Source: Myxococcales bacterium 68-20
Lineage (GTDB): Bacteria > Myxococcota_A > Polyangia > Polyangiales > Polyangiaceae
Assembly: GCA_001899635.1 (NCBI GenBank)
Contig: MKVQ01000013.1
Span: forward strand, 22,771-86,770
Length of the DNA: 64,000 nucleotides
Reading direction: 5' to 3'
Below, piece after piece: positions 1 through 9,683 of the stretch. Within the stretch, counting starts at the first letter, position 1; each line of letters starts with the position of its first letter. The notes below the pieces were generated by a model that saw only the letters and a program-made list of their open reading frames with translations, ran no database searches and had not been told where the DNA came from. A program made the position numbers and the translations under genes.

Positions 1-249
1 CTGCGCAGCCTTCTCCGCGACGGCTCTCTCCTGCGCGGCCTTCTCCGCAGCCGCCTTCTCCGCGGCGGCCTTCTCCGCGGCCGCCTTCTCCGCAGTGGCC
101 TTCTCCGCAGCCGCCTTCTCGGCAGCCGCCTTCTCCGCAGCCGCCTTCTCCGCTGCGGCCTTCTCCGCTGCGGCCTTCTCCGCTGCGGCCTTCTCCGCTG
201 CGGCCTTCTCCGCTGCGGCCTTCTCCGCTGCGGCCTTCTCCGCTGCGGC
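1..249 (-). repeat. 15-bp tandem repeat coding AAAEK pentapeptides
   Basis: The + strand shows repeated units of the type ttctccgctgcggcc, at least 16 in a row with the array running off the window edge. Units nearest position 240 are identical to each other, those towards position 1 carry substitutions (A to T or V, E to Q or R). In the coding frame of the leftward gene each unit gives Ala-Ala-Ala-Glu-Lys. Identity of the inner units indicates recent slippage or recombination expansion. Confidence 0.9.
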
Positions 250-1164
250 CTTGTCCTGCCCCGGGGCTTCGTCAACGTCGGGACGCGAGACCTCTTCGGG
301 GCGGCGCGCCGGCTTCGGGCGCGGACCGCCGGGACCGGTGCCAGGCGGCCGGCTCACCGGCGGCGACAAGGTCTGGAGCGTCGGCTCGTCGTCGTCGTCC
401 CACTCGTCCTCCGGCGGCGGCACGGCTTGAGCCGGCTGCACGGGCGGCGCTTGGGGTGACGGCTGCACCCGCCCCGCTTGCACCGGCGCTCCTCCGACGA
501 CGTTTCTGATGACCTGCGGCTGGATCTGCGCCGTCGCCTTCGCGGCGCTCATCGACGACGACGGCGGCGCGCCCAGCGCGGGCTGCGCGCGCGTCTGCGT
601 CGACGGAGACGACGCCGGCGGATGCGCGCCGCTCGAAGACTTCGTGGAAGTTGGCTGCGGCGAGGGCGCGGCGCCCGGGATCGGACGGCTCTCCGGAGCA
701 CGGACGACGCCTTGCTGCCCGGACGAACGCGTGGCTGCGACCGTCGCCGAGGCCGGCTGGTTCGCCGGCGCCGCCTTCTCCGCGGGACGACCGACCGCCT
801 GATTCCCAGCGCTCGGCGGTGCCGCCGCAACAGGTGAGCGCGCGGAGGCGGCTCCGGCATCGCGCTTCGCGACTGTGAAGCGAGCCTGGACGATGTCCTT
901 CCGCAGGATGGCCGCGACGGCGATCACGCCGACGCCATCGAGGCGCGTGGTCCACTGGACCGGCTTGTCGCTCAGCGAATCGACGTAGCGGCCACCGCCC
1001 ATCGTCACGAGCATCGCCATCAGGCGCTCGGTGCTCGGCGCCTCGTCGTCGACCGGCTCGAACTTCCCGCCGATGTTCACGCTCGGCAGCCGATTGGTGA
1101 CGAGACCAAACTCCAGCACCTCGGGCCGAGCGAGGTTAGTGAGCAGCTCCTCGATCGTTTTCAT
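1..1164 (-). CDS. Pilus-ATPase N-domain-like protein with long EKAAA repeat tail (3' end outside window)
   Basis: The frame is open for 388 codons from ATG 1164 to the window edge, so the C-terminus is missing. Residues 1 to about 100 (starting [16 protein letters not shown]) form a compact alpha/beta domain that reminds me of the short domain ahead of PilT/PilB-type ATPases, or of PilZ-adjacent myxobacterial proteins; no Walker motifs are visible in this part. Residues 105-300 are Pro/Ala/Gln-rich and look disordered with an acidic patch (DEWDDDDEP). The visible end is a run of AAAEK pentapeptides, likely a single long helix. It lies 281 bp downstream of eno on the same strand and probably has its own promoter. 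The function is not known; the N-domain assignment is tentative. Confidence 0.65.
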   Translation of the reverse strand, partial: MKTIEELLTNLARPEVLEFGLVTNRLPSVNIGGKFEPVDDEAPSTERLMAMLVTMGGGRYVDSLSDKPVQWTTRLDGVGVIAVAAILRKDIVQARFTVAKRDAGAASARSPVAAAPPSAGNQAVGRPAEKAAPANQPASATVAATRSSGQQGVVRAPESRPIPGAAPSPQPTSTKSSSGAHPPASSPSTQTRAQPALGAPPSSSMSAAKATAQIQPQVIRNVVGGAPVQAGRVQPSPQAPPVQPAQAVPPPEDEWDDDDEPTLQTLSPPVSRPPGTGPGGPRPKPARRPEEVSRPDVDEAPGQDKAAAEKAAAEKAAAEKAAAEKAAAEKAAAEKAAAEKAAAEKAAAEKAAAEKATAEKAAAEKAAAEKAAAEKAAQERAVAEKAAQ

Positions 1165-1168
1165 CAGC

Positions 1169-1181
1169 CTGGCAATGCCAG
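1169..1181. promoter_or_regulatory. Perfect short palindrome just upstream of the start at 1164
   Basis: CTGGCA-A-TGCCAG is a perfect 6-bp inverted repeat with a 1-nt centre ending 5 nt before the ATG of the leftward gene. The position would cover its ribosome binding region, so it may be an operator or a small mRNA hairpin. No binding factor can be named. Confidence 0.3.
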
Positions 1182-1380
1182 CGTTCAGACTACACGACCG
1201 CGCCGCTTTGGGGCGATTTCGTGCATTGACAGGCGACGGCCTCCGCCGCGCGAATGCGCGAGCCGAGGATTTCCGTGAAAACGTTGCCCCGAGAAGCCTC
1301 AGGGCTCGCACCCACCTCCCAGCTACCGGGTGCCGACGGCCCTTCGGCTCGCGTCGACTTCAGGAGGCCGCGGAGGCGTC

Positions 1381-1416
1381 GCGATCGAGCGGCAGCGGTC
1401 AGCGCCGCTCGATCGC
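1381..1416 (-). terminator. Strong hairpin downstream of eno
   Basis: Arms GCGATCGAGCGGC (1381-1393) and GCCGCTCGATCGC (1404-1416) are perfectly complementary over 13 bp with a 10-nt loop. It begins 30 nt after the eno stop. No T-run follows in the direction of transcription, so it may be a U-less terminator or a 3' stabilising hairpin. The loop sequence cggtcagcgccgct recurs at the eno 3' end. Confidence 0.45.
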
Positions 1417-1445
1417 GCCCCCGGGTCGTGATCGACCGGGAACGG

Positions 1446-2762
<1,317 letters not shown>

Positions 2763-5021
2763 CTAGTCGATCGATTGCCAGAAGTCGCGGACCGCGTCGA
2801 CGGTGCGGATGCGGCGCGCAGGGGGCAAGCTCTCGAGGAGCGCGCGACCGTAGCCGCGTTTCGCAGCGCGTCGATCCAGAAGAGCAACGATCCCGGCGTC
2901 TTTCTTCGTACGGATCAGGCGACCGAAGCCCTGCTTGAGCGTGATCGCCGCAGCGGGCACGGAGTACTGCGTGAAGGCATTGCCACCCTCGGACTCGATC
3001 TTCGCCGAGCGAGCTGCGACGACGGGCTCGGTCGGCACCGCGAACGGGATCTTGTCGATCACGACGAGCCTGAGCGCGCGACCGGGCACGTCGACGCCCT
3101 CCCAGAAGCTCATCGTGGCGACGAGCACGGCGTCACCCGCAGCACGGAATCGCTCGAGCAGCACGTGCTTCGGTGCCTCGCCCTGGACGAGGAGCGGACC
3201 GCGCCGGCTCGGCGCCGCGGCCTCCATCTTGCCGAGCGCGGCGTAGATCGCCCGCATCGCCCGGTTCGAGGTACAGAGGACGAACGCGCCGCCGCCCGTG
3301 ATGTCCGCGAGCTCGCGGGCGCGCGTCGCACACGACTCCTCGAACCCGGGAGCGTTCGGCTCGGGTAGGTCCTCGGCGATGTACAACGCCGCGCGCGACG
3401 GGAAGTCGAACGGCGAAGGCACGACGAGCTCGTCCGTTTCCGAAAGCGCGCCGAGCCGGCTCTTCGCGAAATGGAAGCTCGGGCCGGCATAGGTCGACGT
3501 GGCGAGCGTGGCGCTCGTACAGACGACGCTGGCGACGCGATCGAAGAGACGCTCGCGGAGGAGAGGCGCGAGATCGACGGGGCTCGCGCCGAGGGACACG
3601 ATGGCCCGTCCTCCACGACCGCTCGCACGCTCGCGCGCGTCGACCCACGTGATGCCGCCCTCGAATCCCCGGGCCGCCTTGCGCATCAAGAGCTCGTGTT
3701 GCGGATGTTGCCAAGACGGCCCGGTGCGAGGCGGCGCACCGGAGGAACGCGACGCGGTCGGCAGGTCCTCGTCCGTCCACTCGTCGACGTGCTCGTCTTC
3801 CGGCTCCCAGTGCCGCTCCTGCTTCTCTTCTTTCGAGCTCGCATGCACGCGCGCGAGATCGGTGCGGAGCTCCCCCGCCCTCCGCGCAATCATCGCCATC
3901 GCGTCGTTCTCGTCGAACGCGAGCGCCATCGCAACGAGGGCCTGGAGCGCGACGTCGAGACGACCGGTCGCGTCGCGGCGTGCGGTCGTCCACTCGTCGG
4001 GGGCGAGCATCCGGCGACCATCGCCGGTATCGCCGGCCGACTGCCATGCCTTGAAGAAAGCGTGCCCCGCCGCCTCGACGTCGTCGAGAATCCGCATCGA
4101 CGACGAGTCCAAGATCCTCGCCCCGAGCACCGCGCGACGCGCGTCGCGAACCAGGCGATCGAGACGGCTCGTCGAGACCTGGACTCCGAAGAAGTCGGTC
4201 GCGACGCTCTCGATCTGATGCGCCTCGTCGAAGACGACCGCGTCGTAGGGTGGGATGGCCCCCCCGTACCCGCCGCTCCTCCCCGTCTTCAATGCGAGGT
4301 CGGCGAAGAAGAGGTGATGGTTCACGACGATGATCTGCGCGTTCTCCGCCTCGCGCCTCATCCGGGTGACGAAGCACTCGTCGTAGTACTGGCACCCCGC
4401 ACCGATTCGCGTGTCCGTGCCCGACTGGACGTCCCGCCAGGCGGTCGCGTCGTCACCGAGCGTCGCGAGCTCCGCGCGATCGCCGGTCTGCGTCTCGAGC
4501 GCCCAGCGTTCGATCATGGCGAGCTCGCGGCCCACCGGCTCGCCACTGCGCATCCGCTCCGAGAAGCGACGCTTGCAGAGGTAGTTCGATAACCCCTTCA
4601 TGAGCGCCGCGCGAAGCTCGACGCCGTGCTCGGCCAGGACCTCGCGCACGAACGGCAGGTCTTTCTCGAAGATCTGCTCCTGGAGGGCATGGGTGGCCGT
4701 CGAGATGACGACCTTTCGACCGGAGAGGACCGCCGGGACGAGGTACGCGAAGGTCTTTCCCGTCCCCGTCCCCGCCTCGACGAAGAGGTGACCGTCACGG
4801 TCGAGCGCGTGATGGACCGCTCGGGCCATGGCGAGCTGGCCGTCACGCTGCTCGTAACCGGGAAGGCGCCGCGCCAGTGGAGAGCCCGGGCCGAGGACGT
4901 CGTCGACCGACAGGCGGCCCGGACGCGATTCCGGCGCCTCCTCCATCACGAGACGCTCGGACATCGGCGCATCGTGGGAATCGACGCCGCTCGCGTCGGA
5001 ATCGGTCGGCGGACGGCCCAC
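2763..5021 (-). CDS. DinG/XPD-type Fe-S superfamily 2 DNA helicase
   Basis: ATP-dependent 5'-3' DNA helicase of the DinG/YoaA group, expected to act on DNA repair and replication intermediates. Walker A EAGTGTGKT is at residues 82-90, the DEAH box (VFDEAHQIE) at 265-268 and motif VI near the C-terminus reads QGFGRLIRTKKD. Cys149 (NYLCKRRF), Cys210 and Cys216 (AGCQYYDECF) match three of the four Fe-S cluster ligands; the residue that should supply the fourth, five positions before Cys210, is Arg. The start could be ATG 5021 or the internal Met at residue 20 (MSERLVMEE), because the first 40 residues are poorly conserved in character. It is divergent from the TPR gene at 5120. Confidence 0.9.
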   Translation of the reverse strand: MGRPPTDSDASGVDSHDAPMSERLVMEEAPESRPGRLSVDDVLGPGSPLARRLPGYEQRDGQLAMARAVHHALDRDGHLFVEAGTGTGKTFAYLVPAVLSGRKVVISTATHALQEQIFEKDLPFVREVLAEHGVELRAALMKGLSNYLCKRRFSERMRSGEPVGRELAMIERWALETQTGDRAELATLGDDATAWRDVQSGTDTRIGAGCQYYDECFVTRMRREAENAQIIVVNHHLFFADLALKTGRSGGYGGAIPPYDAVVFDEAHQIESVATDFFGVQVSTSRLDRLVRDARRAVLGARILDSSSMRILDDVEAAGHAFFKAWQSAGDTGDGRRMLAPDEWTTARRDATGRLDVALQALVAMALAFDENDAMAMIARRAGELRTDLARVHASSKEEKQERHWEPEDEHVDEWTDEDLPTASRSSGAPPRTGPSWQHPQHELLMRKAARGFEGGITWVDARERASGRGGRAIVSLGASPVDLAPLLRERLFDRVASVVCTSATLATSTYAGPSFHFAKSRLGALSETDELVVPSPFDFPSRAALYIAEDLPEPNAPGFEESCATRARELADITGGGAFVLCTSNRAMRAIYAALGKMEAAAPSRRGPLLVQGEAPKHVLLERFRAAGDAVLVATMSFWEGVDVPGRALRLVVIDKIPFAVPTEPVVAARSAKIESEGGNAFTQYSVPAAAITLKQGFGRLIRTKKDAGIVALLDRRAAKRGYGRALLESLPPARRIRTVDAVRDFWQSID

Positions 5022-5119
5022 GGCGACAGCTCTAGCGAACCGGGCCGCGAGCGTCGAGCATCGCCCGCCGGAAGCCTTGGACTTTCTCCCGCTCGGGCGA
5101 TCGTCGTACGATCGGATCC

Positions 5120-7633
5120 GTGACTCGAAGCAGGCCCATCCAGTCGCACTCGCGCTCGCGCGCGCCCGCCGGCGAAGCGTCGGCGCTCGACGCGCCGGCG
5201 ACGCCCCCGACGGTCGACCGGGATCCGGCGAGCGCGGTCGGCCTGCGCCTCGCGATCGGCAAGGATGGCCTTGGGATCGAGCTGGCGCGCCCGACGCCGC
5301 TCGCGTGCCTCGACGTGGTCGAGCTCGTCGTGCGCCTGCCCAACGTCCGCTTTCCGTTCGACGTGACCGGCGGCGTGGCGAAGTTCCGGCATCGCCGCGG
5401 CGAGCTCGAGCGTGTCGCGGTCGAGCTCGATTCGCGCCGCGCGGCGCGCTGGGCCGAGCCTCTCCTCCGAGGTCTCATCAGCGCTGGCCCCTGCTCCGTC
5501 ACGATCGCGCCCCGCGCGTTCGGCGCGACGGTCACGCTGCTCGCGACGGATCCGGGCGCCTCGAGCGACGAGCGCCGTTCGCCGGGAGCTGCCGGATCTC
5601 CTTCGACCTCCCCGCGACCGGTCAGGGCCTCCGCGCTCGCCTTCGAGGTGGCGCTCATCGGAACGCCAGAGCTTGCGCTCGTCATCCACACGGCGCGCGG
5701 CGCGAACCTCCCCGCCCCCGCAACCCTCCTTGCGATGCGCGCCGTGGCCACGCTCCTCGGCGACACCGCGAAGCGTGAGGGCACCCGCTTCCTGGTGCCA
5801 CGAGCAGCGTCCCGCCTGGCGCGCGCGCTCCTGCCGGACGCCGGCGTCCGCGCACCGGACGGCGACGACATCGTCCTCGCCGGCTCCGGCGAGAGCGACG
5901 GCGTCCTCTTCATCGCCTTCACCCAGGGACCGGCAGCTCCACCGATCCCGCAGGCGGCCACGCTCGCCAACGAAGCCGCGCTCCTGTCACGCGCCGCCGA
6001 CGACGCACGCTTCGGCAACGACCTCGACCGCGCTCGCCGTCACGACCTCGCCGCGCTCGAGCGGGCGCCTCGCCATGCCGAGATCGGCCGGCGCATCGCC
6101 GAGGTCGACGCGCACGCGGGCGGCCGGGCCGAGGCCGCAGTCGCAACGCTTCGCTCGTCGGATCGACCGCCGTATCTCGGGCAGCTCCTCGGCGATCTCC
6201 TCCTCGAGGCAGGCGATGTCCCCGGCGCGATCGCTGCGCTCTTGCGTGAAGGCGAGCGCGATCCGTCGGGCGCAGTCGCGGCGCTCTGCCATGCGCGCGC
6301 GGCGGCGCTCACCAACGATCCCGTAGACGCGCTCTCGTGGCTCGACGCGGCGATCGCCCGCGCACCGAGCCTCTCGGAGCTGCGCTGGGAGCGCGCGGCC
6401 CGACGCCTCGCGCAGGGACGGCTCTCCGATGCTCGCGCCGATTTCCAGGAGCTCGAAGCGATCGCGAGCGGCGCACGGGAGCGTTACGAGGTGCTCCGGC
6501 GCGCAGCCGACATCCATCGCGCGCGCGGCCTCGGCAGCGACGCGGCGCTCCTCTACGAGCGCGCCCTCCTCTATCGCCCGGACGATCCCGACGCGGTGGC
6601 TGGGCTCGGCGCAGCGCTCGCCGGCGAGGGCCGAGCCGCGCGCGGCGCCACGCTGCTGGCTCGCGCGATCGAGCTCGGCGGCGCGCGCACGCCTCCCCTT
6701 CCGACGGCATGGATGGAGCTCGAGCTCGCGCGCGTGCTCGGCGATCTGCTCGGTGACCGTCCAGCGGCGATCGCGCGGCTACGCGCCGTGCGCGACGACC
6801 TCCCGGAGGCGATCGAGGCGCGCGGCCTCGAAGGCCGCTACCGTGCCTCGCTCGGTGACACGGCGGGCGCGTCGCTCGCCTTCGCGCGGCTGCGCGAGCG
6901 TGCTGGGCGCGAGGCGGTCGCCCTCGCCTGGCTCGACGAAGCGGCCCGCTTCGAGGAGGCGCGCGGCGAGCTCGTCGTCGCTCAAGCTCATCTCGCAGCG
7001 GCGCTCGCGATCGCGCCTGCGAACCCGACGGTCGAGGCTCGCTATCGCGCGCTCGCGCAGCAGCTCGCCCAGGCGGCTCAGGTGCGCCCGTTCCCCGTTG
7101 TGACGCCGCCCGAGATCCGGGTCGTCGTCACGCCGGCGGACGACATGCGCGAGCGCATCACGCTCGTCGCCCCCCACGAGCCCACGCGCGCCGAGACGCG
7201 AGGACGCGAGACCGTACAGGCGCCGCCCGAGGGAGCGGAGGTGCGGGAACACCTGACGCAGATGGCGTCGCCGGAGGGCATCCTCCCGCCGCCGGAGGGC
7301 GGCATCCTCCCGCCGCCGGAGACCGCGCTCCCCGAAGAGACGCCCTCCCCCGAGGAGGACGAGGCACGCATCGAGGCCCTCACGCGGACGCTCCAGGGCG
7401 ATCCGACGAACGACGCGGTGGTCGACGAGCTGACGACGCGCCTCACCCGGCTCGGCCGGAGCATGGAGCTGCTCGCTCTCCTCTCCGCCCGCCTCGAGGA
7501 CGCTCCGGCGGAACGGCGCGACGAGCTCCTCCCGCGCCATCGCGCCGTGCTCGAGCGCCTCGAGGAGGAAGCGCGCGCCGCGGGGCGCGACGGCGAGGCC
7601 GATCTCTTCCGGATGGCGCGGGAAATGAGCTGA
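5120..7633 (+). CDS. TPR-repeat protein, function unknown
   Basis: A cytoplasmic-looking protein of 837 residues starting at GTG 5120 (no nearer ATG in frame, and no clear Shine-Dalgarno). Residues 35-260 contain an ordered alpha/beta domain (AIGKDGLGIELARPTPL, then VVELVVRLPNVRFPFDVTG) that I do not recognise. From about 285 to 650 there are helical TPR-like repeats rich in Ala, Leu, Arg and Asp. A low-complexity Pro/Glu hinge with two copies of EGILPPPEG follows near 695-730, then a short helical tail. It is monocistronic, divergent from the helicase gene and convergent with the RdgC-like pair, with a shared hairpin terminator behind it. TPR proteins scaffold complexes; no partner is indicated. 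Confidence 0.85.
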   Translation: MTRSRPIQSHSRSRAPAGEASALDAPATPPTVDRDPASAVGLRLAIGKDGLGIELARPTPLACLDVVELVVRLPNVRFPFDVTGGVAKFRHRRGELERVAVELDSRRAARWAEPLLRGLISAGPCSVTIAPRAFGATVTLLATDPGASSDERRSPGAAGSPSTSPRPVRASALAFEVALIGTPELALVIHTARGANLPAPATLLAMRAVATLLGDTAKREGTRFLVPRAASRLARALLPDAGVRAPDGDDIVLAGSGESDGVLFIAFTQGPAAPPIPQAATLANEAALLSRAADDARFGNDLDRARRHDLAALERAPRHAEIGRRIAEVDAHAGGRAEAAVATLRSSDRPPYLGQLLGDLLLEAGDVPGAIAALLREGERDPSGAVAALCHARAAALTNDPVDALSWLDAAIARAPSLSELRWERAARRLAQGRLSDARADFQELEAIASGARERYEVLRRAADIHRARGLGSDAALLYERALLYRPDDPDAVAGLGAALAGEGRAARGATLLARAIELGGARTPPLPTAWMELELARVLGDLLGDRPAAIARLRAVRDDLPEAIEARGLEGRYRASLGDTAGASLAFARLRERAGREAVALAWLDEAARFEEARGELVVAQAHLAAALAIAPANPTVEARYRALAQQLAQAAQVRPFPVVTPPEIRVVVTPADDMRERITLVAPHEPTRAETRGRETVQAPPEGAEVREHLTQMASPEGILPPPEGGILPPPETALPEETPSPEEDEARIEALTRTLQGDPTNDAVVDELTTRLTRLGRSMELLALLSARLEDAPAERRDELLPRHRAVLERLEEEARAAGRDGEADLFRMAREMS

Positions 7634-7634
7634 A

Positions 7635-7663
7635 GGCGCGCGTCCTTCTCCCGGACGCGCGCC
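7635..7663. terminator. Hairpin between convergent genes
   Basis: Arms GGCGCGCGTCC (7635-7645) and GGACGCGCGCC (7653-7663) pair perfectly over 11 bp around a 7-nt loop. It begins 1-2 nt after the stop of the rightward TPR gene and lies 13 nt beyond the stop of the leftward RdgC-like gene, the expected place for a bidirectional terminator. There is no clear T-run on either side. Confidence 0.6.
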
Positions 7664-7675
7664 GCGATGACGATC

Positions 7676-8329
7676 TCAGTTACGGGGCTTGCGCGCGACG
7701 GCCTTGTCGCGCGCGGCGCGATAGCGATCGACGTCGACATCCTCGCCGGCGACCCACGCCTCGAGCGCCGGCACCACATGCGTCCCCCACATCGGCGAGA
7801 GACGCACCGCGAGGAAGTCGCGATACAGCGCCGTGATGAGCGCCTCGACGTCTCGGGCGAAGTGCATCCGGTCGTAGAACGCCTCGTGCTCGAGGTAGTT
7901 CGATTCCGCGTCGTCGTTCTTCTTCTTCTTTCGCGGGACCGGCGGCGGGGCGAGCGCGGGCTCCTCCTCGCGCTCTTTGCGCGGCGGAACGAGGCCCGCG
8001 AGCGCGAGCGTCTCGCCGCGGAGCGTGAGCGTGCACTCGTGATCGCCGAATGACAGATGGATGCCGGCGCGCTCCGGCATCTTGCCGCGAAGGAGCGCTT
8101 CCTTCGCCTCGCGATGCATTCCCGGCGCGCTGCCCTTGATGACCGTCGACTCCTTGCCCTCGTTGAGGATGAGACGACCTTCGAGCCAGAGACCGAACTG
8201 CCCGTGCTCCTTCGTCGATAGCGTCGCTTCGAAGAGCTCCGTCTCGAGCCAGAGCCAGAGGAGGAGCTCGCGGCCCACGAAGCGGCGAAGCTCGATCCGG
8301 TCGGACAGGTTGATCGGCGCGGCGCTCAT
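7676..8329 (-). CDS. RdgC-like protein, C-terminal half (second gene of split pair)
   Basis: 217 residues, start ATG 8329, which overlaps the stop of the upstream gene as ATGA. The sequence around LGREL-type residues (FVGRELLLWLWLETE), a following strand reading LWLEGRLILNEGKES and an acidic loop resemble the second half of recombination-associated protein RdgC, a ring-shaped DNA binding protein that restrains RecA. A Lys-rich patch (PRKKKKND) sits near residue 140. Read with its upstream partner it would reconstitute an RdgC of about 430 residues, longer than the usual 300. The RdgC link is by motif resemblance only; the translational coupling to the partner is clear. Confidence 0.6.
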   Translation of the reverse strand: MSAAPINLSDRIELRRFVGRELLLWLWLETELFEATLSTKEHGQFGLWLEGRLILNEGKESTVIKGSAPGMHREAKEALLRGKMPERAGIHLSFGDHECTLTLRGETLALAGLVPPRKEREEEPALAPPPVPRKKKKNDDAESNYLEHEAFYDRMHFARDVEALITALYRDFLAVRLSPMWGTHVVPALEAWVAGEDVDVDRYRAARDKAVARKPRN

Positions 8330-8982
8330 TCTTCCTCCTCCGCCGCGTCCTCGATGACGAGCCGCGACTCGGTCCCGAGATACGTCATCTCGAGCTCGTT
8401 CCAGACTTTCTCCTGCTCCTTGTCGAGACCGAGGCGCGCGGCAGCGGTGTAAGGCGACTCGGGGATCAAGGTCAGCCCGAACGTCTTCTTGAAGAGCTCC
8501 ATCATCGCGGCGGCCGGCTTCTCGGCGTGGGAGAAGAAACGCACCACGCCCTCGCCGATCGACCACGAGAGGTCCATCGCACGCGTCGACGGGTCGATCT
8601 GACGGCGGAGCTTCTTCGAGACGAGATCCTTGAGCTCGGCCTTCTCTTTCTTCGAGAGCCGCTCACGTCCCTTCTTCTCGAGATACGCCGCCTCCGCTTC
8701 CTTCATGCGCTTGCGGAGCATCGGGCCGGGGATGGCCCAGCGATCGGTGCGGAAGCCGAGGACGACGTACTCGTTGAAGAAGACGTCGTCGTACGAGAGA
8801 TCGACGACGAACGGCTCGCCGATCTTCGCCCATCCGCTGCGCTCGAGCTCTTCTCCGTCCGGTTCGAGCGGTCTCATCGCTCGAAGCCGGACCGACTTCA
8901 TGAAGCGTTCGCGAAAGTCATCGGGGAGCTCGCCCTCGACGAAGAAGCGAGCATAGGTGAGAGAGCCTTTGAGCGCCGGCAC
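8326..8982 (-). CDS. RdgC-like protein, N-terminal half (first gene of split pair)
   Basis: 218 residues beginning MPALKGSLTYARFFVEGELP. The middle resembles RdgC: a strand ending VVLGFRTDRWAIPGPMLRKR, a basic helical linker (RLSKKEKAELKDLV) and a WSIGEGVVRFFS strand, followed by a helix and LTLIPESPY. RdgC binds duplex DNA and modulates RecA loading at recombination sites. It is translationally coupled (ATGA, 8326-8329) to the C-terminal-half gene. In well-studied proteobacteria RdgC is a single chain, so this lineage either split the gene or these are an unrelated two-gene family with similar motifs. The upstream TerB operon ends 87 bp away. Confidence 0.6.
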   Translation of the reverse strand: MPALKGSLTYARFFVEGELPDDFRERFMKSVRLRAMRPLEPDGEELERSGWAKIGEPFVVDLSYDDVFFNEYVVLGFRTDRWAIPGPMLRKRMKEAEAAYLEKKGRERLSKKEKAELKDLVSKKLRRQIDPSTRAMDLSWSIGEGVVRFFSHAEKPAAAMMELFKKTFGLTLIPESPYTAAARLGLDKEQEKVWNELEMTYLGTESRLVIEDAAEEEE

Positions 8983-9030
8983 ATCGCCGCGTCTAACAAC
9001 TCCGCGCCCGGAACACCAGAAAGAGAGCGC

Positions 9031-9057
9031 GCGCGTTTCTCCACAGGAGAAGCGAGC
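9031..9057 (-). terminator. Hairpin at the 3' end of the large leftward operon
   Basis: TTCTCC-aca-GGAGAA (9037-9042 and 9046-9051) with G/C-rich, slightly imperfect flanks pairing from 9031 to 9057. It begins 13 nt after the stop of the TerB-like gene, the last gene of the operon. No U-tract is present. Confidence 0.4.
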
Positions 9058-9069
9058 GCGTGGGACCGC

Positions 9070-9678
9070 TCAGGACGGATCGCTCGCGAGCGAAGCCTTC
9101 ACGTCCTCGAGCGCCCTCTCCACGGCGCCGTCGCCGAGCTGACACGCCGTCGCGATCTTCACGAGCACGCTCCGCTCGACCTCGCTCACGTCGTCGCTGA
9201 CCTGCGCGATGAGCGCCGCGATGCGGAGGACCTCGAGCGCCTGCTCCTCACGCTGCACGCCCTCGGCGAGGCGAGCGACCCGGCGATCGATCCCGTCCTC
9301 ACCGAGCTGATCGGCGAGATCGGAGACGAGATCCGCCACGTGGCTCTGCGGGACGCTCCCGCCGCACGCGGCGGTGACGATGCGCTCGAACGTCCGGCGC
9401 TCCTCGTCGTCGAAGATGCCGTCCGAGGTCGCCACGAGATAGGCGCCTTCGACGATGCTCTCGAAGAGCGCGGCGGCGAACGGATCGAAGCCGGTCGGGA
9501 CGGTGGACTCGTCCGTCGGCCGCGAGCCGTAGGAGGCAGCAGCGAGCATGAGGATCGATCGATCGCTTGTGCCTCGCCCCTCGACGTCCGGCGAGTGGGG
9601 AGTGCGCGCCACCTTTGCGAGCAGGTTGATTCGATCGTCCGTGTGCATTTCGTGAGGCCCGGTCTGCTCGGCGAGCAT
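9070..9678 (-). CDS. TerB-like (tellurite-resistance-fold) protein
   Basis: 202 residues from ATG 9678; ATG 9648 is an alternative giving 192. Residues 60-200 are all-helical with the TerB/DjlA-type pattern: acidic helix ends such as ATSDGIFDDEERRTFERI, repeated in the second half as AQVSDDVSEVERSVLVKI. TerB-fold domains bind metal or membranes and occur with stress responses, but no specific function follows. It is the last gene of the overlapping leftward operon, 5 nt after the stop of the preceding lipoprotein gene, with a hairpin behind it. Confidence 0.75.
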   Translation of the reverse strand: MLAEQTGPHEMHTDDRINLLAKVARTPHSPDVEGRGTSDRSILMLAAASYGSRPTDESTVPTGFDPFAAALFESIVEGAYLVATSDGIFDDEERRTFERIVTAACGGSVPQSHVADLVSDLADQLGEDGIDRRVARLAEGVQREEQALEVLRIAALIAQVSDDVSEVERSVLVKIATACQLGDGAVERALEDVKASLASDPS

Positions 9679-9683
9679 ACCGT

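Noticed and set aside
95-430. Open frame on the + strand with AAFSA repeats
   Set aside because: It is the antisense reading of the EKAAA-coding repeat; the minus strand has the start, the continuous frame and the folded N-terminal domain.
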